64,000 nt of DNA from Candidatus Lernaella stagnicola (GCA_030765525.1 JAVCCK010000027.1:300910-364909); one strand, 5' to 3'; positions 36,733 to 44,497 are shown, counted from the first letter of the stretch. Notes: a model not told the origin generated them from the sequence alone. A program made the numbers and translations.

Positions 36733-36831
36733 TTATTTTTTCTGCGCGTGTTCATCACATAACTTCTGGTCAAAAGCGCCGCCGAGAATCATTCCCGCCG
36801 CTACCGTTACGAAAACCAGGATGGCAACCAT
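36733..36831 (-). CDS. 32-residue membrane micropeptide heading the redox operon
   Basis: ATG 36831 to TAA 36733. The ribosome site is a near-perfect AAGGAGG five to six bases upstream, as strong as any in the window. The peptide has a hydrophobic helix (VAILVFVTVAAGMILGGA) followed by a charged tail with one Cys (FDQKLCDEHAQKK). The next gene starts 12 bases after the stop, with its own AAGGAGG. Position and spacing suggest a small subunit or assembly peptide of the membrane complex. Too short for family assignment. Confidence 0.68.
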   Translation of the reverse strand: MVAILVFVTVAAGMILGGAFDQKLCDEHAQKK

Positions 36832-36985
36832 TTTTAGCCTCCTTCACTGCGTCGTTCTGCCCCTCTGTAGTACAATGACCGTGCCAAAAAATGCGTTTCT
36901 CGAGTTCGCGGGAGAATTACATCAACAAATACAACCTTTTCAATGGCTTACACTGAATGGCCATTCACCCGGGTTTGTTGTATTT

Positions 36986-37126
36986 TTCTACACACAAAAC
37001 TCGCTGTGTGTAGAATTTCAACACACTTTCAGAAAGCCCGCCGAAATCAGGTCGTAAGGCACTGTATTCGCTATGCTTTTCCCCATGTGATGAATTTATC
37101 AACACACTGTTGAAGTATTCTACACA
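36986..37126. promoter_or_regulatory. Operator-like array upstream of the redox operon
   Basis: The ~430-base gap between the micropeptide gene and the plus-strand fragment at 37263 is AT-rich. It holds a perfect 11-bp inverted repeat TTCTACACACA (36986-36996) / TGTGTGTAGAA (37005-37015). Related half sites follow: TTCAACACAC (37017-37026), TCAACA-CAC-TGTTGA (37099-37113) and TTCTACACA (37118-37126). The recurring TTC(T/A)ACACA unit points to a multi-site regulator. A separate 14-bp palindrome CCTTTAATTAAAGG lies at 37211-37224. Confidence 0.5.
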
Positions 37127-37262
37127 AAAACCGGGTTTCTTGAGCGGTTCGGTAAACGAGAACTTCGAGCCGGAAAACGAGTGCTTTCGGCCTCAAATCG
37201 ACAAATTCATCCTTTAATTAAAGGAAGGCACTTTTCCGATAACTCTTTGGCCGTTTCTTCGG

Positions 37263-37595
37263 TTGTGGCACGATTCGGCTGCCGGTGTTCGGCATTTGGC
37301 GCAAATTGCCCTACTTTCGAGGCTGTTTTTCGACTTTTTGGCGCAGTATCCGCAGTTTATGCAGTTACTCGGCGTCGGTTTTGTCTGGATCAGCCTACAT
37401 TGCGCCGAAATGTGCGGCCCCATCGTGCTCGGCCTCGACCTCGGCGACAGCATGGCTTACCGCGAGTGGGATTCCCTTCGTAAAATCGATAAGTTCCGCC
37501 ATTCAGCCAAGCATATTACCGCCTACCAAGTCGGGCGCTCGATCACCTACGCGATCATCGGCACGGCGGGCGGCACGGCGGTGCTCGTCTTGGCC
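37263..37595 (+). pseudogene. SafE/TauE-like membrane protein, N-terminal fragment
   Basis: The plus frame encodes FLAQYPQFMQLLGVGFVWISLHCAEMCGPIVLGLDLGDSM...HITAYQVGRSITYAIIGTAGGTAVL. That is the first third of a sulfite-exporter TauE/SafE (cytochrome-oxidase-associated) protein, including the LHC-x2-MCGP motif. Beyond ~37595 the frame stays open to 37868, but its translation is simply the antisense of a metal-binding-domain sequence on the other strand. So the real homology stops after roughly 110 residues. Start unclear (TTG 37263 or ATG 37359; neither has a ribosome site). Confidence 0.65.
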
Positions 37596-37850
37596 GGGCG
37601 GGGTTTCGATTTTCGGCGCGAGGTCGGCCTGGCTGAGCGCGGGCTGGTCGTCGGGTGTTTGCGGGATGATCCCGCAGGCCTGCATTTGCTTGAAGATGTC
37701 GTCCTGGCGGAATGCTTCGGGGTCGCCGTCGCCGACGACTTCCACGAGCATGGCGTGGACGGGCCGGCACCCCGGGCAGCAGAATTCGCCCTCCCCCCGC
37801 ACCGGCAACCCGCACAGCTTGCAGGGGCGAGCTGTCCTAGGTTCTGTAAG
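37596..37850 (-). pseudogene. Metal-binding N-terminal fragment of a CcoI/FixI-type P-type ATPase
   Basis: On the minus strand the frame reads TARPCKLCGLPVRGEGEFCCPGCRPVHAML...DIFKQMQACGIIP. This is the Cys-rich domain that opens copper P-type ATPases of cbb3-oxidase loci. There is no start codon before CKLCG (an in-frame TGA lies ~18 codons upstream), and the likeness ends near 37596, where the sequence becomes the antisense of the SafE-like fragment. Thus both ends are lost and the two fragments meet head to head. Confidence 0.6.
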
Positions 37851-37945
37851 ATCGCCTATGAATCATGAGTATCGTTTTCTTCTTCAATGCGGGCAAGCGG
37901 ATATATTCCTAACAGGCGTCCAGACTTAGCATCGAGTAAGAGTCG

Positions 37946-38836
37946 CTACTCATCAAACTGGTTGCGATATGCCGCCTCGAATAGTTCGCGCAACAAGTCC
38001 CGGTTTTTTCGGGCGGCGTCTGTTGAAAGCTGAAAGGAGAGCCGCGGTTTTGCTTTCGCGCTCTCCAATACGGGGATGTTCTCGTCTTCAAGCCGGGATT
38101 TCCATGCTGCTTTATCTACGAGCCTTACTTCGACGCGCGCAAATGCCTTTTTCGCACGGAAAAGGACGAAAATCACGCTGCGCCCACCGATTGTCAAACC
38201 GATGTAATATTTGTTGAACTTGATTTGAATGTCCGCATCGATTTCTCGAAGTATGTCGAAACATTCATCAACGATCTTCAACGATTTCTTTGATCCTTTG
38301 TCCTCCCAATACTTTCGGTCGACTTGTTGACCTCCATTGTCATCGTCTTCGTCGTCACCCAATACGATCTCGTCCAAGACCTTCGTAAAACCCAACGTAA
38401 TGTTGTCGCCAATCTGTAATGCGTTCACTTGAAGTGCAATCAACGGAATATGGCTATTGATAATATTGATGACGTTTAAGAACCGGGAGGTGATTTCCTC
38501 TGCCACTAGGACGGCGCAATGATCGAATTGAGGATAACGTTTTCTTTCGATATCCCAGTATTCGATGGTCCTAATGATATGGCTTTCATCAACCGCGCCC
38601 AGCATGATTTCCACCTCGTAGCGCTTCCCGCTGTCGGGGTCCCGAAGCAGAAGGTCTAATCTGCCGGCCTTCGGATGACGTCGCTCTACATCTTTGACTT
38701 CGAGGTCACCTAAACCGAGAATCGTAGGATCTTCAACTATTCGCTCCTGCAACCACTTTTCACTAAATAACGGATGATCTTTCAACTGAACCTTCGTTGG
38801 TTTTACATAACTGAGTTTTTGAGGCATCTGGGTCAC
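37946..38836 (-). CDS. PD-(D/E)xK nuclease-like protein, AT-rich, probably acquired
   Basis: 296 residues. A core of HPKAGRLDLLLRD (D61) followed by KRYEVEIMLG (E74, E76) resembles the NucS/DUF91 and related PD-(D/E)xK folds, where GRxDLL...hEhK carries the metal ligands; the Lys is replaced here by Met/Ile. An EYWDIERKRYPQFDHCAVLVAEEI segment looks like the following helix-strand pair. An acidic loop (GDDEDDDNGGQ) splits the protein and the C-terminal ~110 residues are a separate domain. Base composition is clearly AT-richer than its neighbours, and fragments of other genes flank it. Could be a solitary defence or mobile-element nuclease; activity unproven. Confidence 0.6.
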   Translation of the reverse strand: MTQMPQKLSYVKPTKVQLKDHPLFSEKWLQERIVEDPTILGLGDLEVKDVERRHPKAGRLDLLLRDPDSGKRYEVEIMLGAVDESHIIRTIEYWDIERKRYPQFDHCAVLVAEEITSRFLNVINIINSHIPLIALQVNALQIGDNITLGFTKVLDEIVLGDDEDDDNGGQQVDRKYWEDKGSKKSLKIVDECFDILREIDADIQIKFNKYYIGLTIGGRSVIFVLFRAKKAFARVEVRLVDKAAWKSRLEDENIPVLESAKAKPRLSFQLSTDAARKNRDLLRELFEAAYRNQFDE

Positions 38837-38934
38837 CTATAGGTTTGTTATCGACTTGATAATTGTTCTTACTAGATACGACTTGTTGATTAGATGCGCA
38901 ATGGGATTTCTTGGTCGCGTTTTCGGTGTATCCC

Positions 38935-39315
38935 TCACCCCCCGAATTTCTTATCGGCGGCGGCGCGGTTGCGGGCGCGGTAGGCGTCGAGCTTGAGGTG
39001 GCGGGTGGTGGTGTACTCGGGGTAGTAGGTTTTGATCATCTGTTGGCCAGCGGCGGTGCGGCGCATGCGCTCGAAGTCGATCGACAGCCACATGAGAAAC
39101 GAGGTGACGGGCGATTTTTCCAAGTAGGCGGTGAAGTAGCCGTGCGTGGAGTAGGCCGAGCCGCCGGGCACTTCGTTCACGCCCCCGTAGTCCCAGGCGG
39201 CGGGCGGGCGGATACCGACGAAGAGGAAGGCCACCGCGCCGTAGGCCAGCACAAAGCCGCAGATCAGCATCACGACCAGCCACGTTTGCGATTTGGGAGT
39301 TTTGTGTTCGCTCAT
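38935..39315 (-). CDS. Single-TM membrane protein, possible oxidase-locus accessory subunit
   Basis: 126 residues from ATG 39315, which overlaps the previous stop as ATGA. One TM helix (TWLVVMLICGFVLAYGAVAFLFVG), then a ~95-residue polar region with the conserved-looking pieces RPPAAWDYGGVNEVPGGSAYSTHGYF and MIKTYYPEYTTTRHLKLDAYRARNR. No family recognised. Coupling to the tiny TM gene upstream and proximity to SafE- and CcoI-like fragments suggest a respiratory oxidase context; that link is inference. Confidence 0.55.
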   Translation of the reverse strand: MSEHKTPKSQTWLVVMLICGFVLAYGAVAFLFVGIRPPAAWDYGGVNEVPGGSAYSTHGYFTAYLEKSPVTSFLMWLSIDFERMRRTAAGQQMIKTYYPEYTTTRHLKLDAYRARNRAAADKKFGG

Positions 39316-39455
39316 ATCCGGATCCCCATCTTGGCCACGATGATCGTGACGGCGACCAGCCAAATGATGAAGCCGAGGTACAAGCCCTTGAGCACCAGCG
39401 GGATGCCCGGCTCGGCATGCTCGTCGGCGGCGCCGCCCTCGCCGGTCGGCTTGCG
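39312..39455 (-). pseudogene. Short single-TM protein that has lost its start codon
   Basis: The open frame reads RKPTGEGGAADEHAEPGIP followed by a TM helix (LVLKGLYLGFIIWLVAVTIIVA) and KMGIRI, ending in a TGA that overlaps the next ATG. The layout is that of small oxidase-type subunits. Directly before the first codon is an in-frame TAA (39456-39458), and the sequence changes there from GC-rich coding to AT-rich non-coding DNA. The few missing N-terminal codons appear to have been cut off. Confidence 0.5.
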
Positions 39456-39458
39456 TTA

Positions 39459-39770
39459 GTGGCGCACGCCTATCTATTTCAAATAACTACGTTTTGTTTT
39501 TACAATAAGGTCGCGATCAAGTTATGTGCCCCATCAATAACCTTTTGTACTCAGCGCTCGTTATCTCAGCAAAATAATCGTTCCCGGATTCGCCCCAACG
39601 TTTCCCCTCCCGGAACAAGAAGCCAAATAATTTGCGTTTTCGAGACTGCATCTTACTTTTCATGCATGCCCCACGGGGGATGGCAACCACAAAAGAAACG
39701 CGATTCGGCCGGCGCTATGCCGACCCATCGCCCATGCAAAGCAAACTGAAGAAAACGAAAGGAATCGACC
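39459..39770. other. AT-rich intergenic region ahead of the ThDP lyase
   Basis: About 310 bases without a supported gene. Composition is lower in GC than either flank. The last 30 bases hold the AAAGGA ribosome site of the lyase gene. No convincing promoter, terminator or repeat was found. Its left edge coincides with a probable breakpoint. Confidence 0.5.
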
Positions 39771-41516
39771 ATGGCCTACGGCGGCAAACTCGTGGCCGAC
39801 GTCTTACGCAACCAGCGCGTCGAATTCCTATTCACCCTGTGCGGCGGGCACATCTCGCCGATTTTCATTGAGGCCAAGCGCGCCGGACTCCGCGTGATCG
39901 ACACCCGCGACGAAAAAAACGCCGTGTTCGCCGCCGACGCCGTGGCGCGTCTCAGCGGGACCCCCGGCGTGGCCGCGGTGACCGCCGGGCCGGGCGTGAC
40001 CAACGCGCTGACGGCCCTGAAAAACGCGCAGATGGCGCAGTCGCCGGTGGTGCTTCTCGGGGGTGCGACCGCCACCTTCCTTAAAGGACGTGGTTCGCTG
40101 CAGGACATCGACCAACTCGCGGTCGTCAAACCGCACGTGAAATGGGCGGCGACGTGTAAGACCGTCCGCGAACTCGTGCCCACCCTGGAGCAAGCGTTTC
40201 AGCGGGCCGTCGACGGAGTGCCGGGGCCGGTGTTCGTCGAGTTGCCGGTCGATCTGCTGTACGACGAAGCGCTCGTGCGGCAGTGGTACGGCGACGCCAA
40301 AACCAAGGGACGCGGGCTCGTGGAAAAAGGAATCAACACCTACCTCGACTACCACGTCAATCGCTTGTTCAGCGGCGGCGATCCAAAAGCCGTCGGACCG
40401 GCGGCGCAGCGGCCGCACGTCACGCCCTCGGCCGGTCAGGTGCGGCGGGCCGCGTTGATGCTCGCCCAAGCCCGGCGGCCGGTGCTGCTGGCGGGCAGCC
40501 AAGCCATGCTCTGCGCGTGCGAAGCCTTCGCGATGGACCACGCCGTCGAGACGCTGCAAATCCCCGTCTACCTCTCGGGCATGGCGCGGGGTCTGCTCGG
40601 TCGAAATCACCCGCTGCAACTGTTTCACAAACGCCGCGAAGCCCTCAAAGAGGCCGACCTGGTGATTCTGGCCGGCGTGCCCAACGATTTCCGGCTCGAC
40701 TACGGCCGCCACATCAGCCGCCAAGCGAAGGTCGTCGCCGCCAACTTCGACCGCGCCGAAATGAACCGGAACCGCCGCCCTACCCTCGGCGTCCAGGCCG
40801 ACCCGGGGCTGTTTCTCATCGCCCTGGCCGACGAAGTCAGCCGTACGCGCCACGACCACGCCCGCGCCTGGCGCGACTGGGCGCGCACGCTGCGCGAACG
40901 CAACGATGCCCGTCAGGCCGACATTGAAAAGCGCGCCGCGGACCCGGTGCCGGGCATCAATCCGCTGCATCTGGCGATGGAAATCGATAAGGCCATGGAC
41001 GATGACAGCGTGATCGTCGTCGACGGCGGGGATTTCGTGGCCTCGGCCTCCTACGTGATGCGACCCCGCGGGCCGTTTCGGTGGCTGGACCCCGGCGTGT
41101 TCGGCACCCTGGGCGTGGGGGGCGGCTTCGCGCTCGGCGCGAAATTGCGGCGTCCCGAAGCCGAAGTGTGGCTCATGTACGGCGACGGCTCGGCGGCCTA
41201 CAGCGTGGCCGAGTTCGACACCTTCGTCCGGCACGACACGCCGGTGATCGCCGTGGTCGGCAACGACGCCTGCTGGTCGCAAATCGCCCGCGAACAAGTG
41301 GAGATCTACGGCGACAGCCTCGCCTGCGACCTGCGCCGCAGCGATTACCACCTGGTCGCCGAAGGCTACGGCGGCAAGGGCCTGCTGCTGAGCGATCCGC
41401 AAGACATCCCGCGCGTGCTCGCCGAAGCCAAACGCATCGCGAAATCCGGCACACCCGTGCTCATCAACGCCCACATCGGCGCGACCGACTTCCGCAAAGG
41501 CTCAATCTCCATGTAA
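39771..41516 (+). CDS. ThDP-dependent lyase of the ILVBL / 2-hydroxyacyl-CoA lyase group
   Basis: 581 residues with the three-domain layout of acetolactate-synthase-like enzymes. The catalytic Glu48 lies in [20 protein letters not shown]. ThDP/Mg binding: [39 protein letters not shown]. The latter, with the ending [13 protein letters not shown], is closer to animal ILVBL (HACL2) than to bacterial IlvB. GKG-free FAD region and no associated small regulatory subunit argue against acetolactate synthase. Likely cleaves 2-hydroxyacyl-CoA or a related 2-oxo/2-hydroxy acid. Ribosome site AAAGGA upstream of ATG. Monocistronic. Confidence 0.85.
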   Translation: MAYGGKLVADVLRNQRVEFLFTLCGGHISPIFIEAKRAGLRVIDTRDEKNAVFAADAVARLSGTPGVAAVTAGPGVTNALTALKNAQMAQSPVVLLGGATATFLKGRGSLQDIDQLAVVKPHVKWAATCKTVRELVPTLEQAFQRAVDGVPGPVFVELPVDLLYDEALVRQWYGDAKTKGRGLVEKGINTYLDYHVNRLFSGGDPKAVGPAAQRPHVTPSAGQVRRAALMLAQARRPVLLAGSQAMLCACEAFAMDHAVETLQIPVYLSGMARGLLGRNHPLQLFHKRREALKEADLVILAGVPNDFRLDYGRHISRQAKVVAANFDRAEMNRNRRPTLGVQADPGLFLIALADEVSRTRHDHARAWRDWARTLRERNDARQADIEKRAADPVPGINPLHLAMEIDKAMDDDSVIVVDGGDFVASASYVMRPRGPFRWLDPGVFGTLGVGGGFALGAKLRRPEAEVWLMYGDGSAAYSVAEFDTFVRHDTPVIAVVGNDACWSQIAREQVEIYGDSLACDLRRSDYHLVAEGYGGKGLLLSDPQDIPRVLAEAKRIAKSGTPVLINAHIGATDFRKGSISM

Positions 41517-41519
41517 CCG

Positions 41520-41752
41520 CCAGGCTGAGCCTGGACCCAAAACCGAGAGAATCCGCCGACGATGTTGTCACAGCGACCGCTCCCGTTGGTCGCTCGGCGA
41601 GCTTCACACCAAACCGTAGGAGCGACTTTAGTCGCGACCGGGCAAGGCCCGGTGCTGAAAACGCCAGGGTGGCATAGTCTCACCGCCATCGGCGGGGAGG
41701 CTGTGCGGCTCAGCCTTGGAAAACGGGGACATGTACTTGTTACGTGTCCCGG
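41520..41752. repeat. Cluster of REP-like palindromes
   Basis: Non-coding stretch packed with short perfect inverted repeats: CCAGGCT-G-AGCCTGG (41520-41534), the REP-like GTAGGAGCGACTTTAGTCGC with stem GCGACT/AGTCGC (41616-41635), CGGGC-AAG-GCCCG just after it, CCGCC-ATC-GGCGG near 41683, AGGCTG...CAGCCT (about 41698-41716), and GGGACA...TGTCCC (41726-41750). The GTAGGAGCGACT unit resembles the GTAG-type REP elements mobilised by RAYT (REP-associated tyrosine) transposases. No transposase gene is present in the window. Confidence 0.6.
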
Positions 41753-41841
41753 GTTTTACCGCTCAACCCCGGCCCCTCTTACCCAAAGTGTACTCAACAT
41801 GGGGGGTCGGGCACGGGGCGCACGCGGATTTTAACGAAATA

Positions 41842-41922
41842 CTAAGCGATGATGATCCCGCCAAGAGTCAACGCGATCAGCAACGCCCAAATGGTTCTTT
41901 CAATTAGATTGTTCCAGGTCAT
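41842..41922 (-). CDS. 26-residue hydrophobic micropeptide
   Basis: ATG 41922 to TAG 41842 with GGGAGGAAAATATC directly upstream, a strong ribosome site at good distance. The peptide is TWNNLIERT followed by a membrane helix (IWALLIALTLGGIIIA). It lies 119 bases past the end of the cobalt/nickel operon on the same strand. Same design as the micropeptide at 36733 (small, membrane, strong ribosome site), although the sequences differ. Possibly a type-I-toxin-like or small accessory peptide; unproven. Confidence 0.5.
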   Translation of the reverse strand: MTWNNLIERTIWALLIALTLGGIIIA

Positions 41923-42041
41923 GATATTTTCCTCCCGGTTGCAACAACTCGAATCGGCGCCGCGACGGGCGCATCTTCTATCTATTAGACGTACGGCGAC
42001 CACCATACATTTCACTCAAAAACAAAAAATGCGGAAGAATC

Positions 42042-42704
42042 TCAAGAAGCGGCGGTAATTTCGCCGTTTTGCATCAACACGACCCGCGAGGTGAGACTCG
42101 CCAGATCTTCCCGGCGATGGGAGATCATCACCCAACCCACTCCGGTGCGTTCCAGCGCTGCGGCGACCCGCTCGCGCGCCTCGGTATCCAGACCGGCGAA
42201 GGGTTCGTCGAGCAGCAGAATTTCGGGTTGCATGGCCAGGATCGTCGCCAGCGCCGCCAAGCGCTTTTCGCCGCCCGATAGTTGATACGTAATGCGATCC
42301 TCGTAGCCGGACAGCCCGACCGCCTCTAGGGTGTCGCGCACGCGCCGCTCAACCTCCGGGCGCGGCAGGCCCAGGTTCAGCGGCCCGAAGGCAACGTCTT
42401 CGGCCACGGTGGGCGAGAAGAGCTGGTCGCCCGAATCCTGAAAAAGCAGGCCGATGCGGCGGCGCACTTCCAGGAAGTCCGCTTCTTCGCGGCGCTTGCG
42501 GCCGAAAATCTCGACGCGTCCGGCCTGGGGTTGCAGCAGGCCGACGATGATGTGGAAGAGTGTCGTCTTGCCGCAGCCGACCGGCCCCAACAGCCCCACG
42601 CGCTCGCCAAGCGACACGGCGAAGTCCAGGCCGTTGAACACGACGCGGTCACCGTAGGCGAAGCACACGCCTTGTAGATTTATCGCCCGAGCGGGCTCGT
42701 CCAT
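42042..42704 (-). CDS. cbiO: Cobalt/nickel ECF-type ABC transporter ATPase
   Basis: Start ATG 42704 (MDEPARAINLQGVCFAYGD) with GGGAG upstream; overlaps the cbiQ-like gene by 25 bases. About 220 residues. Walker A GPVGCGKTT, Q-loop FQDSGDQLFSPTVAEDVAFGPLNLG (the CbiO/EcfA signature), LSGGEKRLAAL, Walker B ILLLDEPFAGLD, switch MISHRRED. Energises metal uptake by CbiM-Q. Confidence 0.93.
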   Translation of the reverse strand: MDEPARAINLQGVCFAYGDRVVFNGLDFAVSLGERVGLLGPVGCGKTTLFHIIVGLLQPQAGRVEIFGRKRREEADFLEVRRRIGLLFQDSGDQLFSPTVAEDVAFGPLNLGLPRPEVERRVRDTLEAVGLSGYEDRITYQLSGGEKRLAALATILAMQPEILLLDEPFAGLDTEARERVAAALERTGVGWVMISHRREDLASLTSRVVLMQNGEITAAS

Positions 42705-43444
42705 TCCCAAACTCCCAGCGCGGTGACCGCCGCCATGAACGCAATGAACGCCGCCGTATCGGCCCGCCGCCAATGCGGATGGCGGTAGGCCGGTAGCGTG
42801 CCGGTAAAGCCGCGCAGCACCATGGCGTCATACACGCGGGCGGCGCGGTCATGGCCGCGCACCATCAAGGTGCCGACAAGGTACGCGTAGCTGCGGTAGG
42901 TGTGCAAGTTCGAACGCGGCACAAAGCAGCGGACTTTCATGGCCCGCCGCAGCCGTTGAAATTCCAGCGCCGCGTCGTGCAGGAAGCGCCACGTAAAAAA
43001 GAAGAGTTGGACCAGCTTGTGCGGCACGTGCAAGTGGGAAAGCCCGTGGGCCACGTTGAAAATCGTGCTCGTGGCGATCAGCGCCGTCAGTGCCAGCAGA
43101 ATCGCGTTCGCCTTGAGGCTGATGTGCCACGCCAGGCGCACGCCGTCGGCGCGAACGGTCAGCGGCCCCAGCGAGTAAAGCGACTCGCCCACACCGCTCA
43201 GCGGCAGCATGACCCAAAGCAACACGATGAACACGTTGAGGGCGACAAGCCGCCGTAGCAGGTGCCGCAGGGGTGGGCGCGCCGCGATCAATAGCGCAAT
43301 CGCCGCACCCATGGCGGCCAGCAACACCGGTGCGGCGTCGGACCCGGCCACGACGACGGCGAATGCGATCGCGGTCAGCAATTTGGCGCGTGAGTCGAGG
43401 CGATGCAGCCAGGTATCGCCGGCGGCAAAAGGTTCGGCAATCAT
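42680..43444 (-). CDS. cbiQ: Cobalt/nickel ECF transporter T-component (CbiQ/NikQ)
   Basis: 254 residues. ATG 43444 overlaps the cbiM-like stop (ATGA). Early LHRLDSRAKLLTAIAFAVVV is typical of the EcfT family. The paired coupling motifs appear as FQRLRRAMKVRCF and RAARVYDAMVLRGFTG (the A-R-G helix signatures). Five to six TM helices. Couples the ATPase to the CbiM substrate-binding component. Confidence 0.92.
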   Translation of the reverse strand: MIAEPFAAGDTWLHRLDSRAKLLTAIAFAVVVAGSDAAPVLLAAMGAAIALLIAARPPLRHLLRRLVALNVFIVLLWVMLPLSGVGESLYSLGPLTVRADGVRLAWHISLKANAILLALTALIATSTIFNVAHGLSHLHVPHKLVQLFFFTWRFLHDAALEFQRLRRAMKVRCFVPRSNLHTYRSYAYLVGTLMVRGHDRAARVYDAMVLRGFTGTLPAYRHPHWRRADTAAFIAFMAAVTALGVWEWTSPLGR

Positions 43445-44052
43445 GACGCCGCGGCTCCGGCCAGCATCTGCGGGCGCACTTTGCGCAGGAAGGCCACGAG
43501 GAACAACGTCAGCACGCCCTCCGCGCCGGCCAAGGGCAGGTGCGCGAGAAACACGACCTTGGCGGTGGCAACGAAGGCTTGTCCGGTGGTGATCAACACG
43601 AGCATAAGGAGCGCCGCGGCCGCCACGACGCCGACGACACCTGCCGCAAACGCCGCCGCGAGCGCAGTCGTGCGGTTATCGCTCGCGACCCAGCGGCGCA
43701 GCAGATAGTACACCGCGATACCCGGCAGGCCGATCACGCAGGTGTTGACGCCTAAGGTCGTCCAGCCGCCGTAACCGAAGAGAATCGCCTGGAAGGTCAG
43801 CGCCACGAGTACGGCGGGCAGGACGGCGCGCCCCAACAACAGGCCGACCAGACCGATCAACATGAGGTGCATGTGCACCGGGCCGACGGGCACGTGCACG
43901 AAGGAGGCGAGGAAAAAGACCGCCGCCGTCATCGACATCTTGGGTATGTCGCGCGGTTCGGTGGCGGCCAGGCCGAGGCCTACGCCGACCAGCGCCACGA
44001 CGCCGCCGATCACCAAGGTCGGCGCGCCCAATACGCCGTCGGAAATGTGCAA
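43441..44052 (-). CDS. cbiM: Cobalt/nickel ECF transporter substrate component (CbiM/NikM)
   Basis: 203 residues. A TTG start at 44052 follows AGGAG with 6-base spacing, placing MHISDGVL at the N-terminus; the free amino group and His2 of this motif form the Ni/Co site in the family. Other CbiM marks: FVHVPVGPVHMHLMLIGLVGLLLG and FQAILFGYGGWTTLGVNT. Seven-helix membrane protein. The neighbouring NikL-like protein favours the NikKLMQO-type arrangement over CbiMNQO, as no CbiN is seen. Ni versus Co cannot be decided from sequence. Confidence 0.93.
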   Translation of the reverse strand: MHISDGVLGAPTLVIGGVVALVGVGLGLAATEPRDIPKMSMTAAVFFLASFVHVPVGPVHMHLMLIGLVGLLLGRAVLPAVLVALTFQAILFGYGGWTTLGVNTCVIGLPGIAVYYLLRRWVASDNRTTALAAAFAAGVVGVVAAAALLMLVLITTGQAFVATAKVVFLAHLPLAGAEGVLTLFLVAFLRKVRPQMLAGAAAS

Positions 44053-44055
44053 CGG

Positions 44056-44394
44056 TTACTCCTGCGTTTTTGCGTCGTCGGGCGTGAGAGTGTATTCGCA
44101 GCGGTGTCCCAGCAGATCTTGGATGACGATTTTTACACCGTACGGACTGCCCTCGACCTCGAACGCAAACTCGCCTTTGTCGTCGGTAACGCCCCGGACC
44201 ATGGTTTTGCCGTGGATGTCCACGATTTTAAGATTGGTTTTCTTCATCGGGCTGCCGTCGTTATAGCATGCCGCGACGCGCACGGTTTTGCCGTCGATCG
44301 CCACCTTCATTTTGGCGGCGTGAGCTAAAGCCATGGTAAACACCGCCATTAATGCCACGGCTACAATTAACCACGTGTGTCTTTTGCTCAGCAT
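44056..44394 (-). CDS. Periplasmic NikL-like accessory protein
   Basis: 112 residues; ATG 44394 preceded by AGAGGG. Signal peptide (TWLIVAVALMAVFTMALAHA) and a single beta-sandwich domain resembling carboxypeptidase-regulatory/DUF4198 folds: VRVAACYNDGSPMKKTNLKIVDIHGKTMVRGVTDDKGEFAFEVEG. It ends three bases before the cbiM-like start. Such proteins (NikK/NikL) accompany NikMQO importers and help metal capture. A C-terminal TM helix, present in some NikL, is absent. Confidence 0.65.
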   Translation of the reverse strand: MLSKRHTWLIVAVALMAVFTMALAHAAKMKVAIDGKTVRVAACYNDGSPMKKTNLKIVDIHGKTMVRGVTDDKGEFAFEVEGSPYGVKIVIQDLLGHRCEYTLTPDDAKTQE

Positions 44395-44497
44395 CAACCC
44401 CCTCTTCGCTCCTGGCGGCTACGTTATCCGCAACCAAAGGGAAGGAAAAGAGCCGGCCAGGTCGCTTCGGGCAAAATTGCCGACGAGTGCCGAGCCA

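Noticed and set aside
37263-37868. A single 201-residue plus-strand gene
   Set aside because: Only the first ~110 residues look like SafE; the remainder mirrors a recognisable Cys-rich domain on the opposite strand.
41520-41752. Insertion sequence
   Set aside because: No transposase gene, no target duplication and no terminal repeats; only small palindromes.
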